Part shown: one piece after another, positions 19,395 through 27,667 of the stretch
Numbering within the stretch: position 1 is the stretch's first letter
How the letters are laid out: each line of letters starts with the position of its first letter
Source: Chitinophaga barathri
GTDB lineage: Bacteria > Bacteroidota > Bacteroidia > Chitinophagales > Chitinophagaceae
Direction: 5' to 3'
DNA: 64,000 bases
Assembly (NCBI RefSeq): GCF_003807585.1
Contig: NZ_RMBX01000003.1
Location: 434,001-498,000 of the forward strand
The notes under the pieces: model-generated
Database searches by the model: none
Told to the model about the DNA's origin: nothing
The model's input: the letters and a program-made list of their open reading frames with translations, nothing else
Translations under genes and position numbers: made by a program

Positions 19395-19892
19395 TTAGAA
19401 ATTATATCCGGCCTTCAGCCCGAAGAAACCCATGGTGCCTTCGCGGAACCAGGCTTCGTATTTGGCGGCCACATCCAGGCCCAGTACCCTGATGCCCACG
19501 CCCGGCGCAACGATGAACGCGGCGCCCGTGATATCGCTGTCCACGAAATTGGCGGAGCCGCTTTCCAGTTTCACGTACAGGATGGATACCAGTTTATACT
19601 TTAACCCGATCCTTACCGGTATGGCCGCTCTTTTATTGAACGTAAAGTTGTTCACCGTAGCGCCGCCGAAATGCATATAGCCTACAGATCCTGTTACACC
19701 AAAGCCGGCAACGAGTTTAATGTCCGCGTTCAGCCCGGCGCCCCAGCCGGTATTATGTGTGTCCTGGAAATCCCCAACGGGGAAACCCGCTTCCACGTAT
19801 GGGCCGATGCTGAAACGTTTTAACTGCGCCTGTGTGGCAACGCTGCAAACAAGCAGCAGAAAAGCGATGAGCAGAGAACTTTTGTTTTTCAT
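19395..19892 (-). CDS. Small outer membrane beta-barrel protein
   Basis: This 165-residue protein has a signal peptide (MKNKSSLLIAFLLLVCSVATQAQ) followed by alternating hydrophobic strands with aromatic girdle residues (GPYVEAGFPVGDF, GVTGSVGYMHFGG, KAGYNF at the C-terminus). The final aromatic Phe is the usual barrel assembly signal. The pattern matches the OmpW/OMP_b-brl porin-like small barrels of Bacteroidota, eight strands by estimate. Function is unknown. It has no operon partner. Confidence 0.75.
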   Translation of the reverse strand: MKNKSSLLIAFLLLVCSVATQAQLKRFSIGPYVEAGFPVGDFQDTHNTGWGAGLNADIKLVAGFGVTGSVGYMHFGGATVNNFTFNKRAAIPVRIGLKYKLVSILYVKLESGSANFVDSDITGAAFIVAPGVGIRVLGLDVAAKYEAWFREGTMGFFGLKAGYNF

Positions 19893-20129
19893 ATTCAGGA
19901 TATTTGGGAGTTATTCTTGTGCTACGAAAGTATCATTTATTTCGCACACAAACCAAAATAAACCAAACGATTACACGCCTTATTGCCTGCTACGCCCCTT
20001 CTCATTTCCGACCACGCTTTTTCTTGTCTTGTTTGTTTTTACACGGCTGTTACTCAAACGCCGGGTGACGGTGAAAGTGATAACCCGCGCCGTTACAGTT
20101 TTTTTGTATCTTCCGGTATGCCCGCTGTT

Positions 20130-21293
20130 ATGAAACATCTGCTGTTACCCTTCTTTTTCTTTTGCCTTCCGACGGATGCCCGCGTCCAGCAAACTGCGCA
20201 ATGGCCCTGGTTCTGCGAGATCAGGCTCGACACCACCCCTTCCGGCGCTAATGTTTCCGGCGATGTATCCAACTACCCTTTAGCCGTACAGCTAAGCGCC
20301 AACATTTTCGACTTTTCCAAAGCACGGGCCAACGGTGCGGATATACGTTTTTCCACTACGCCAGGCGGCCCTTTCCTCCCGCACAGCATTGAATGGTGGG
20401 ACCCTGTGAATAAAAAAGCGCTCGTATGGGTGAAAGTGCCACTCATCAAAGGCAATACAGTTCAACAGGTGATCTATATGCACTGGGGCAATGAGAATGC
20501 ACAGGCGGAAGACCATTCCACCGAAGTATTCCCGGTCCAAGAAGGATTCACCGGCGTATGGCATCTCAATGAACCAGGCAATACACTCCCGGACGGCTAC
20601 AAAGACGCCACCGCCAATGCGGCCCATGCCACCGGCGTGAATATGCGCCCCGTCTGCACCGTAGATGGCCCGTTGGGCAAAGCCCAGCAATTCCATTACG
20701 AAGACGCGCAATGGATCAAAATAGACAATGAAAAACGCAAACTCTTCGACCTCACCAACCAGCTTACTTTTTCCATCTGGGCCATCGCTGATTCTTATTC
20801 CAATAAAGGCGATGAAAACAAACGTGTATTGCCGGGTTATGAAACCATGTTCGCCAAAGGAGACAACAGCTGGCGCCTGCAAAAATTCGGCATCCGCAAC
20901 TGGCACCAGCCCGAAGCGGAACTGATAGAAATATGCGTGGAGCGCCTCAGCCCCCGCGGCGACCTCTGCGTGGTAGGCCGCACAGATATGAAAACGCAGC
21001 AATGGTATCATATCACCGGCGTGCATGACTATCCCTACGTAAAACTTTACGTGAACGGCGTGCTGGACAAAACCGAAAAGTTCGACACTGAATGGAAAAC
21101 AGACGATCATCCCGTTGGCATCGGCAACCAGAGCCAGTTCCCTGAAAAAGGCGGCCGCAACTGGGATGGTGTACTGGACGAGGCCCGCGTGATCGGCCAG
21201 GCCAAAGATGAACACTGGATCAAACTGGATTATGAAAGCCAGCGGCCGGGAAGCCGCCTCCTGTGGTTCGGGAAAACACAGCAACGGAAATAA
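20130..21293 (+). CDS. DUF2341 plus LamG/concanavalin A-like domain protein
   Basis: This secreted protein (about 387 aa) starts MKHLLLPFFFFCLPTDARVQQ. Residues 30-140 match the DUF2341 pattern (YPLAVQLSANIFDFSKARANGADIRFS, LPHSIEWWDP, VWVKVPLIKG, IYMHWGN). The region about 165-375 looks like a LamG-type jelly roll (GVWHLNE, QLTFSIWAIADSY, QQWYHITGVHDYPYVKLYVNGV, LDEARVIGQAKDEHWIKLDYESQRPG). It probably binds carbohydrate at the cell surface; no catalytic motif is visible. An ATG 12 bp upstream (20118) is an alternative start. The stop codon abuts the stop of the convergent FAD gene with no spacer. Confidence 0.8.
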   Translation: MKHLLLPFFFFCLPTDARVQQTAQWPWFCEIRLDTTPSGANVSGDVSNYPLAVQLSANIFDFSKARANGADIRFSTTPGGPFLPHSIEWWDPVNKKALVWVKVPLIKGNTVQQVIYMHWGNENAQAEDHSTEVFPVQEGFTGVWHLNEPGNTLPDGYKDATANAAHATGVNMRPVCTVDGPLGKAQQFHYEDAQWIKIDNEKRKLFDLTNQLTFSIWAIADSYSNKGDENKRVLPGYETMFAKGDNSWRLQKFGIRNWHQPEAELIEICVERLSPRGDLCVVGRTDMKTQQWYHITGVHDYPYVKLYVNGVLDKTEKFDTEWKTDDHPVGIGNQSQFPEKGGRNWDGVLDEARVIGQAKDEHWIKLDYESQRPGSRLLWFGKTQQRK

Positions 21294-22952
21294 TCATCCC
21301 CCATTCGCCATCTTCAACGCCGCAATGTATCCAAACGTCATCGCAGGCCCGATCGTAGCGCCGGCCCCTGCATAACTGTGGCCCATCACGGACGCCGAGT
21401 TGTTCCCCGCAGCATACAACCCTTCTATCACCGACCCGTCCGCCCGTAATACCCGCGCATGTTCATCCGTAACAAGACCGCCTTTGGTACCAAGGTCGCC
21501 CGGCACCATTTCAACGGCATAAAAAGGCGGTTTGTCTATCGGCGCCAGGCAAGGGTTCGGCGTAATGCGCGGATCGCCGTAATAGCGGTCGTACGCTGAT
21601 TCCCCGCGATGAAAATCTTCATCTTTCCCACTACGCGCCATCTCGTTGAAACGCCGCAGCGTATTCACCAGGTTTTCTTCGGGAATATTGATGCGGCGGG
21701 CCAGTTCGTCCACCGTATCGGCTTTGAAGATGATCTTTTCCCGGTAGTAAGCCTTGGGGATGGGCTGCCGGGGAAACATACCGAGGAAAAGATACCTGTT
21801 GCGGAACCGCTGGTCCATGATAAAAAAACACGGAATATGCTGTATGCCCTCTGCATTGCGGCGATACATTTCATGCACTACATCCACGTATGCGGCAGCT
21901 TCGTTGGTGAACCTTTCTCCGGCATGATTGATCATAATGGAGCCGGGCTGCGACCGTTCTGCCACGCAGAAAAAAGGCGCGGCGCCGGGCGTCCTTACCG
22001 AAGGGCCCCACCAGGCATCGTCCATCAGGGAAAATGCGGCGCCAGCTTCAGCGCCGGCACGGTGACCGTCTCCCGTATTGGCGGGCGAGCCCTGCGTCCA
22101 GTCCGTGGTTTCGGGGGCGGGCATAAATTCGCGGCGCATGTGCAGGTTATGTTCAAAACCACCCGCGGCCAGCAGCACACCACGTTTCGCATGAAGCGTT
22201 ATTTCTTCGCCATCCTTTTCCACGAGCAGGCCGGTTACTTTTCCTTCTTCCACCAGCAGGCGTTTCATGGGCGTATTGAGCCACAGCGGGATGCCCGCTT
22301 CTTTCATGCTCATCCGCAGGCGCCCGGCGAGCGCCTGGCCGAGGCTGAGCATTTTTTTGCCGGTGAGTCTGGCGCCGATCGCGCGTAATGTTACGATGGC
22401 GGATGTGCCAAAACCCTTCCAGGTACGGAAGGCCATATTCATCCTGTTAAATTCGGCTGAGTTGAAGGAAAGGCCCATGGGAATGGGCACCACGGGCGGG
22501 TTCAGCAAAGAAAGGTCTTCTTCCAGTTCCGCTCCGTTGAACAACAGGGGCTCTATGGTACGGCCCACGGCAAGTCCGCCGGGCTTTTCAGGATAATAAT
22601 CAGCGTAACCGCGGGCGTAGGAAAAACGCATATGTTGCGTATGCGCACGGAGAAAAGCAAGCATGGCCGGGCCATGAAAGAGGAAGGATGCTTTTTTGGC
22701 GTCGGGCACTTCTTTCCCGGCAACGGCATCGAGGTAAGTACGGGCTTTTTCGGGATCGTCGTGTATCCCTTCCCGTTGCAACACGTAATTATTCGGCACC
22801 CAGATGCCGCCGCCGGAGCGGGCGGTGGAGCCTCCGTAATACGCGTCCTTTTCCACCACGAGCACCTTCAGGCCATCATGATGCGCCTTCAGCGCGGCCG
22901 TCATGCCCGCAGCGCCTGAACCAACAATAATTACATCAAATGCCTGTTCCAT
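21294..22952 (-). CDS. FAD-binding dehydrogenase, 3-ketosteroid delta1-dehydrogenase-like
   Basis: This 552-residue flavoprotein has GSGAAG at residues 11-16, the FAD-binding EKD at the end of strand 2, and the GGSTARSGGGIW loop characteristic of the FAD_binding_2/KstD group. The C-terminus GLYAAGNNSASVMGHSYAGAGATIGPAMTFGYIAA closes the FAD site. The overall length is normal for 3-oxosteroid 1-dehydrogenases. No other steroid catabolism gene is nearby, so the substrate may instead be another cyclic enone; fumarate-reductase-like or urocanate-reductase-like activity is possible. No signal peptide is visible. Confidence 0.82.
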   Translation of the reverse strand: MEQAFDVIIVGSGAAGMTAALKAHHDGLKVLVVEKDAYYGGSTARSGGGIWVPNNYVLQREGIHDDPEKARTYLDAVAGKEVPDAKKASFLFHGPAMLAFLRAHTQHMRFSYARGYADYYPEKPGGLAVGRTIEPLLFNGAELEEDLSLLNPPVVPIPMGLSFNSAEFNRMNMAFRTWKGFGTSAIVTLRAIGARLTGKKMLSLGQALAGRLRMSMKEAGIPLWLNTPMKRLLVEEGKVTGLLVEKDGEEITLHAKRGVLLAAGGFEHNLHMRREFMPAPETTDWTQGSPANTGDGHRAGAEAGAAFSLMDDAWWGPSVRTPGAAPFFCVAERSQPGSIMINHAGERFTNEAAAYVDVVHEMYRRNAEGIQHIPCFFIMDQRFRNRYLFLGMFPRQPIPKAYYREKIIFKADTVDELARRINIPEENLVNTLRRFNEMARSGKDEDFHRGESAYDRYYGDPRITPNPCLAPIDKPPFYAVEMVPGDLGTKGGLVTDEHARVLRADGSVIEGLYAAGNNSASVMGHSYAGAGATIGPAMTFGYIAALKMANGG

Positions 22953-23024
22953 GCCTGTATAACAATGTCCTTTGAGTTTGGTTGGGGATATACAGGACGG
23001 AAACGGAATGCGGGTGAGGTACGG

Positions 23025-23531
23025 TTACTTCTTTTTGCTTTTACGCGGCCGCCTTTCCGTAACAATGCCGTTAAATGAGATCGGCTGGCGGTTGGTACTG
23101 GTCACCTGGAGGTTGGCGTACCCGTCTTCGGACACGCTCAGCATAAGCTGCTGCACATCCTGCACGTCTTTCGGCTTGATGGTAATGTTCCACCCGCCTT
23201 TATTACCCGGCTGCACATCGTAATCGAACTGCTGGGAGATAAACTGGATACCGCCTTTAGAAGGGTCCATCGGCGCGGAATAAGCACGCCCGAAATAAGG
23301 CAGGAAAGAGTTCACCGTATCCTTCGACACCGTTACGTCCCATCCGTCCCCCGACACCTGCCGCGTGCGGCCGCTCATAGGCAGCACCGTCTGCACCTGG
23401 AACACATAATTCTGATCTTCGATCAGCTGCTTTGTTTTCCCGGAGCCGGACTGCGCCGCCTGCTGCGAGGTAGTGCATTGAAAGCCGGCAAACACTAAAA
23501 CGAGTACTGGTATAGTCTTCAACCATTTCAT
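23025..23531 (-). CDS. DUF4251 family lipoprotein
   Basis: The start is taken at Met with MKWLKTIPVLVLVFAGFQC, a lipoprotein signal; a longer frame to 23573 would place 14 residues before the signal and is rejected. The mature part (about 150 aa) carries the DUF4251 pattern: a FxVQTVLPMSGRTRQV strand, SFLPYFGRAYSAPMDPSKGGIQF, and a C-terminal ITIKPKDVQDVQQLMLSVSEDGYANLQV. It ends in a basic tail (RRPRKSKKK). Function is unknown. The protein is envelope-located by inference. Confidence 0.78.
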   Translation of the reverse strand: MKWLKTIPVLVLVFAGFQCTTSQQAAQSGSGKTKQLIEDQNYVFQVQTVLPMSGRTRQVSGDGWDVTVSKDTVNSFLPYFGRAYSAPMDPSKGGIQFISQQFDYDVQPGNKGGWNITIKPKDVQDVQQLMLSVSEDGYANLQVTSTNRQPISFNGIVTERRPRKSKKK

Positions 23532-23693
23532 ATGCGGAAGTTTACTGTCATTAAAGAACAAAACGCAGGCCATAAAAGTTGAGAGCTACTGCAGCATCTC
23601 ACAATCAGGCACTTACAATAAATAACGCGAAACCACCGCATCTTATGATATTTTGATTATATTGTTAAACATATCCTTAAAACACCATACACT

Positions 23694-24008
23694 ATGACTC
23701 CACTTACGTTGCTCGCCATTGGAGCTGCCATCTTTTTCGTAGCCCATGTTCTTTTGTTATTCACCTCTTTTGGAAAAGCTGACTACAACCGGAAAAAGTA
23801 TCTCTGGTCTCACCTCACCCTCTGGATCTGCGGTATCCTGCTTTTTTCCGCTGCCCTGTTGTATGCCGGGAAAGGCGTATCCCCCATCATCGATGTGTTT
23901 GACACACCGGTGAAACAATGGCTGATACTGGTAGTGGTGCTGGTCTTATCCGCGGCCGCGCATACGATCGTGAAACTGCTGGTGATGCCGAAATACCAGG
24001 GCCGGTAA
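23694..24008 (+). CDS. Small three-helix membrane protein of unknown function
   Basis: This protein of 104 residues has three predicted membrane helices (about 4-24, 40-62, 74-96) separated by short charged loops (KADYNRKK, DTPVKQ). No family is recognised. It lies 45 bp upstream of the DNA polymerase IV gene in the same direction, so co-transcription is possible, but no functional link is evident. Confidence 0.6.
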   Translation: MTPLTLLAIGAAIFFVAHVLLLFTSFGKADYNRKKYLWSHLTLWICGILLFSAALLYAGKGVSPIIDVFDTPVKQWLILVVVLVLSAAAHTIVKLLVMPKYQGR

Positions 24009-24053
24009 AACTCCTTTGCTCCCGCTGCTCCGATTGTTACGTATATTGCACAC

Positions 24054-25124
24054 ATGTCCGTCCGCAAGATTATTCATATAGACATGGATGCTTTTTATGC
24101 GTCGGTGGAGCAGCGGGACAATCCTGATTACCGCGGCAAACCCATAGCGGTAGGCGGCTCCCCCGAAGGACGCGGAGGAGTGGTGGCCACCGCCAGCTAC
24201 GAAGCCCGCAAATACGGCGTACGCTCCGCCATGCCCTCCAAAAGAGCGTTACAGCTTTGCCCGCAGATCATCTTCGTATCCCCCCGCTTTGCCGCTTACC
24301 GGGAAGTGAGCCAGCATGTACGCGAAATATTCCGCCGCTACACCGATCTCATCGAACCCCTCTCCCTGGACGAAGCATACCTGGACGTTACCGAAGACAA
24401 GCTGAACATCGGCTCCGCTATCGCCATCGCGCAGCAGATCAAACAGGCCATCCGCGATGAGTTGCGGCTGACGGCCTCGGCCGGGGTATCCGTGAACAAG
24501 TTCGTGGCCAAGATCGCATCGGACATGCAGAAGCCGGACGGCCTTACATTTATAGCGCCCTCGCAGGTGGAATCGTTTATGGAAAACCTGCCGGTGGAGA
24601 AATTCTTCGGGGTGGGGAAAGTAACGGCGGATAAAATGAAACGGATGAACCTGCATACCGGCGCGGACCTGAAGAAACTCACGGAAAACGACCTGGTGCA
24701 GCACTTCGGGAAAACCGGCCGTTTCTATTTCAAGATCGTGCGCGGCCAGGACGACCGGCCCGTGCAGCCTCACCGGGAAACAAAGTCTGTAGGCGCGGAA
24801 GACACCTTTCCCCACGACCTTACCACCCTCGAAGAAATGTACCCGGAGCTGGACAAAATAGCCCTTACCGTAGCCAACCGCCTGCAAAAACACCAACTCA
24901 AAGGCAAGACGGTCACCCTCAAGATCAAATACAGCGACTTCCGGCAGATCACGCGCAACCAGTCGCTTCCCCATGGCATCAACGATCTTGAAACCATCGT
25001 TGTCACGGCCAGGCAGCTGCTTGTCAAAACAGACCCGGCGGATGTCAGGATCAGGCTGCTGGGTATCACCCTTTCCAATTTCGGGGAAGAAAAGCCCGAA
25101 ACCGGGCAGTTGTCGCTGTTCTGA
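24054..25124 (+). CDS. dinB: DNA polymerase IV (Y family)
   Basis: This translesion polymerase is 356 aa. The catalytic acidic residues are visible: Asp10 in HIDMDAFYASVEQ, and Asp106/Glu107 in SLDEAYLDV. The steric-gate Phe/Tyr region, the helix-hairpin-helix segment (GVGKVTADKMKRM), and the little-finger domain (TKSVGAEDTF onward) follow in the standard order. The last five residues QLSLF are a beta-clamp-binding motif. The length is normal. No SOS-like operator was recognised. Confidence 0.96.
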   Translation: MSVRKIIHIDMDAFYASVEQRDNPDYRGKPIAVGGSPEGRGGVVATASYEARKYGVRSAMPSKRALQLCPQIIFVSPRFAAYREVSQHVREIFRRYTDLIEPLSLDEAYLDVTEDKLNIGSAIAIAQQIKQAIRDELRLTASAGVSVNKFVAKIASDMQKPDGLTFIAPSQVESFMENLPVEKFFGVGKVTADKMKRMNLHTGADLKKLTENDLVQHFGKTGRFYFKIVRGQDDRPVQPHRETKSVGAEDTFPHDLTTLEEMYPELDKIALTVANRLQKHQLKGKTVTLKIKYSDFRQITRNQSLPHGINDLETIVVTARQLLVKTDPADVRIRLLGITLSNFGEEKPETGQLSLF

Positions 25125-25231
25125 GAGCACCCTTTTATCTATATCCGGATATCAAACAGGTTTGGAATCCGGGCTAAAGTCCTGCTTCGGCGTTGACCCT
25201 CAACATTAATGACCCAAGCTGGCGCAAAGCC

Positions 25232-25369
25232 CGTCATTGCGAGGAGCAGCAGCGCTAAAGTGGGTGGGGCGACGAAGCAATCTCCTCCATCGGATGGAGG
25301 TACGCCGGGATAAGGAGATTGCTTCGTCGCGGCTCTTGCACAAATCCCCCGCTGCTCCTCGCAATGACG
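25232..25369. repeat. Palindromic repeat copy A (gene-less, 138 bp)
   Basis: The outer arms CGTCATTGCGAGGAGCAGC (25232-25250) and its exact reverse complement (25351-25369) enclose inner arms GCGACGAAGCAATCTCCT (25269-25286) and its reverse complement (25313-25330). A small CCTCCAT/ATGGAGG hairpin sits at the centre. The same arms bracket the GIY-YIG gene at 40720-41010. It lies between the convergent dinB and S10 peptidase genes. The long arms make it MITE-like or REPIN-like. Confidence 0.85.
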
Positions 25370-25406
25370 ATCTTTTCACAACGACCCCATAAACAAGGAC
25401 CAATAA

Positions 25407-25438
25407 AAACGGGGCCGGATGATCATCCGGCCCCGTTT
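25407..25438 (-). terminator. Perfect 32-bp palindrome, terminator of the S10 peptidase gene
   Basis: AAACGGGGCCGGATGA is followed immediately by its reverse complement, giving a long GC-rich stem flanked by A/T runs. It lies 22 bp past the stop of the minus-strand peptidase gene. Confidence 0.8.
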
Positions 25439-25459
25439 GTTATGTGAAGATGTCTGATA

Positions 25460-26974
25460 CTAATATTTGGCAGCCTGTCCTGCTTTGGGAATGGCTTTCA
25501 GGATGAATTCACGCAGGTGTTCGTTGCTGGTGGCCAGGTCATCTTTGCGGAGGTACATCATGTGCCCGCTGCGGTATCCTTCCCACGACATACGGCCTTT
25601 CAGCTTACCGCTGGGATCCATCTGCCACATGTTATATTTCGCATTGAAATAATCGCAGGCGCCATCGTAATAACCGCTCTGCACCAGCACATGCAGGTAA
25701 GGGTTCTGCGCCATTGCCTGCCGCAGGTTTTCGCCGGTCCGGTTGCCGGTATTGTCCCAGGGGAATACAGGGCCGAACATGAAATATTTCAGGTCTGTTT
25801 TGTATTTCAGTTCGTCGCGCAGGTACATGTTGATAGCTGGCGTAAATGAATGAAGCCAGGAAGTAAGCTCAGCATTAAAGTCCACCCTTTCGCCGCCGTC
25901 CTTGCGGTCTACGCCGAGGTAACGGGAATCGAGGCGGCCTACGGTGAAGCCGCGGTCGCGGAGCAGCTCTTTCCAGAACAGGTTCGTGGAAATATCCAGG
26001 TTGTTCTGCAACACTACTTTTTCAGGAAGACCGGCGTAACGGGCCACTTTGGCGGCTATTTCCTTTTTCTTCGCGTCGCTGATGAAGCCGCCTTCCGCCA
26101 GTGCGGGCAGGTATTCCTTAATCGTGAAGTTTTCCACTTCAGGCAGCATGGCGGTGAGGTCTTTCTGCTGGAGATCGGAAGCAAGGGCTTTGTGATACCA
26201 GGCGGTAGCCGCGTAATACGGCAGTCTTAAAGCCGCTTCGGCAGGGCCGCTGCGTTCTATGCCCAGGTCCGTGGGCGATACCAGCACCACGCCGTTCACA
26301 TAGATCCACTGTGAATTCATCAGTTCCAGTGCGAGGCCGGATACGCGGGTGGTACCATAACTTTCGCCCACGAGGTATTTCGGGCAGGACCAGCGTTTAT
26401 AACGGGTCAGGAATGTATTGATCCATTCGGCGAGGTACCGGATGTCCTGGTTTACACCGAAGAATTTCGTGCCGGGCACATCTTTACCGGTAGTGCGGGA
26501 GAAGCCTGTATTCACGGGGTCTACGTACACGATGTCCGCCACGTCCAGGATGGAGTTCGGGTTGTCTTTGAGGCCGTAGGGCTGCACGGGATATCCTTCA
26601 TCGTCGATCTTCAGCACACGGGGCCCGGTATACCCGATCTGCATCCACACGGAAGCTGTTCCGGGGCCGCCGTTGAAGGAAAATACAAGGGGGCGGGCGG
26701 CCTGGTCCACACCTGTTCTTTCAAAATAAGTATAAAAAACACCGGCGATGGTTTTGCCTTCCTCATCCCATACCGGCAGCGAGCCCGCGGTCACTTTGTA
26801 GGGAACGCGCTGCCCTTTGATGGTCACTTCGTGGCTGGTGGTTACGGCGGCATCGATCTTCAGGGCGCGTGTGGCGCTGGACTGGCTGTAAAACTTTCCG
26901 TCTGAAGTATCTGATTTCTGGGCAAATAGGCTGGTGCAGCTAAGCAGGAGCGCTGCGGTAAAGATGTGTCTCAT
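25460..26974 (-). CDS. S10 family serine carboxypeptidase-like protein
   Basis: This exported alpha/beta-hydrolase-fold peptidase is 504 aa, with signal peptide MRHIFTAALLLSCTSLFAQ. It shows FNGGPG at 100-105 (oxyanion region), the nucleophile elbow GESYG with Ser205, and a late EGYRSGHMMYLRKD carrying the likely catalytic His. The Asp probably lies in the GYYDGACDYF segment. The length fits bacterial S10 proteins. Preference for C-terminal residues cannot be predicted. It is monocistronic. Confidence 0.9.
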   Translation of the reverse strand: MRHIFTAALLLSCTSLFAQKSDTSDGKFYSQSSATRALKIDAAVTTSHEVTIKGQRVPYKVTAGSLPVWDEEGKTIAGVFYTYFERTGVDQAARPLVFSFNGGPGTASVWMQIGYTGPRVLKIDDEGYPVQPYGLKDNPNSILDVADIVYVDPVNTGFSRTTGKDVPGTKFFGVNQDIRYLAEWINTFLTRYKRWSCPKYLVGESYGTTRVSGLALELMNSQWIYVNGVVLVSPTDLGIERSGPAEAALRLPYYAATAWYHKALASDLQQKDLTAMLPEVENFTIKEYLPALAEGGFISDAKKKEIAAKVARYAGLPEKVVLQNNLDISTNLFWKELLRDRGFTVGRLDSRYLGVDRKDGGERVDFNAELTSWLHSFTPAINMYLRDELKYKTDLKYFMFGPVFPWDNTGNRTGENLRQAMAQNPYLHVLVQSGYYDGACDYFNAKYNMWQMDPSGKLKGRMSWEGYRSGHMMYLRKDDLATSNEHLREFILKAIPKAGQAAKY

Positions 26975-27161
26975 ATTTTAAACATATCAATAAAATTTAA
27001 ATCCGCATAAAATTTATGATGCGGTTAATAAAGTTCGCTCATTCATAAACATATTATAAATAACTACATCCACATTATTTTTATGACATACATCTATAAT
27101 TAGATCAAAACTGGCTAAATAATCATCATATTTCATTAATTCAAGTCATTATCTTGTATGA

Positions 27162-27509
27162 ATGAAAACAATACTCCTATTTTTAGCACTACACACCTCA
27201 GATTCAACTGTCAAAAAACAGCGCCCTTTTACCGCCGGCCTGGAAGGTGCGGCATCGGTAACCGTCGGTAACAACATTGTATCCGTAAACGTGGGCGGCC
27301 CTAATCTCCGCTTCAAACTCACCCCGAAATGGGCGGTGGGTGTAGCCGCGGTGCCCTCATTGTTTATCTTTAAAGGTAAAGCCGAACCCAAACTGGGGCT
27401 GGCGCCCCGGATCGACTATGGTAAATGGCTGCTGCAGGCCCCCGGCTTCTACATGGCCAAAACCGAAAAGTGGGCCTGGACCTTCGGCCTGGGGTACAAG
27501 TTCCTGTAA
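27162..27509 (+). CDS. Small exported beta-rich protein of unknown function
   Basis: This 115-residue protein starts MKTILLFLALHTSDS with a short hydrophobic N-terminus. The rest alternates hydrophobic and glycine residues (AASVTVGNNIVSVNVGGPNLRF, WAVGVAAVPSLFIF) and ends WTFGLGYKFL, an aromatic-ended strand as in outer-membrane barrels. It is too short for a full eight-strand barrel. The 187-bp upstream region is strongly AT-rich. Function is unknown. Confidence 0.6.
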   Translation: MKTILLFLALHTSDSTVKKQRPFTAGLEGAASVTVGNNIVSVNVGGPNLRFKLTPKWAVGVAAVPSLFIFKGKAEPKLGLAPRIDYGKWLLQAPGFYMAKTEKWAWTFGLGYKFL

Positions 27510-27549
27510 CCTCATTATAAATTCCCGGAAAACGTTATGGAGGAGTATA

Positions 27550-27585
27550 CAAAAAACGGGTGCGGCAATTGTTTGCCACACCCGT
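27550..27585 (-). terminator. Terminator downstream of the GH31 gene
   Basis: ACGGGTG pairs with CACCCGT and GGCA with TGCC around a single mismatch. On the minus strand the stem is followed by six T. It lies about 80 bp past the GH31 stop. Confidence 0.75.
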
Positions 27586-27667
27586 AAGAAGATTGTTTTG
27601 TCCCGGATGGCCCGTGTTACAACAGGCCGCCGGGCAAACAGCATCGTATTGTCCCGGATGATCCGAC

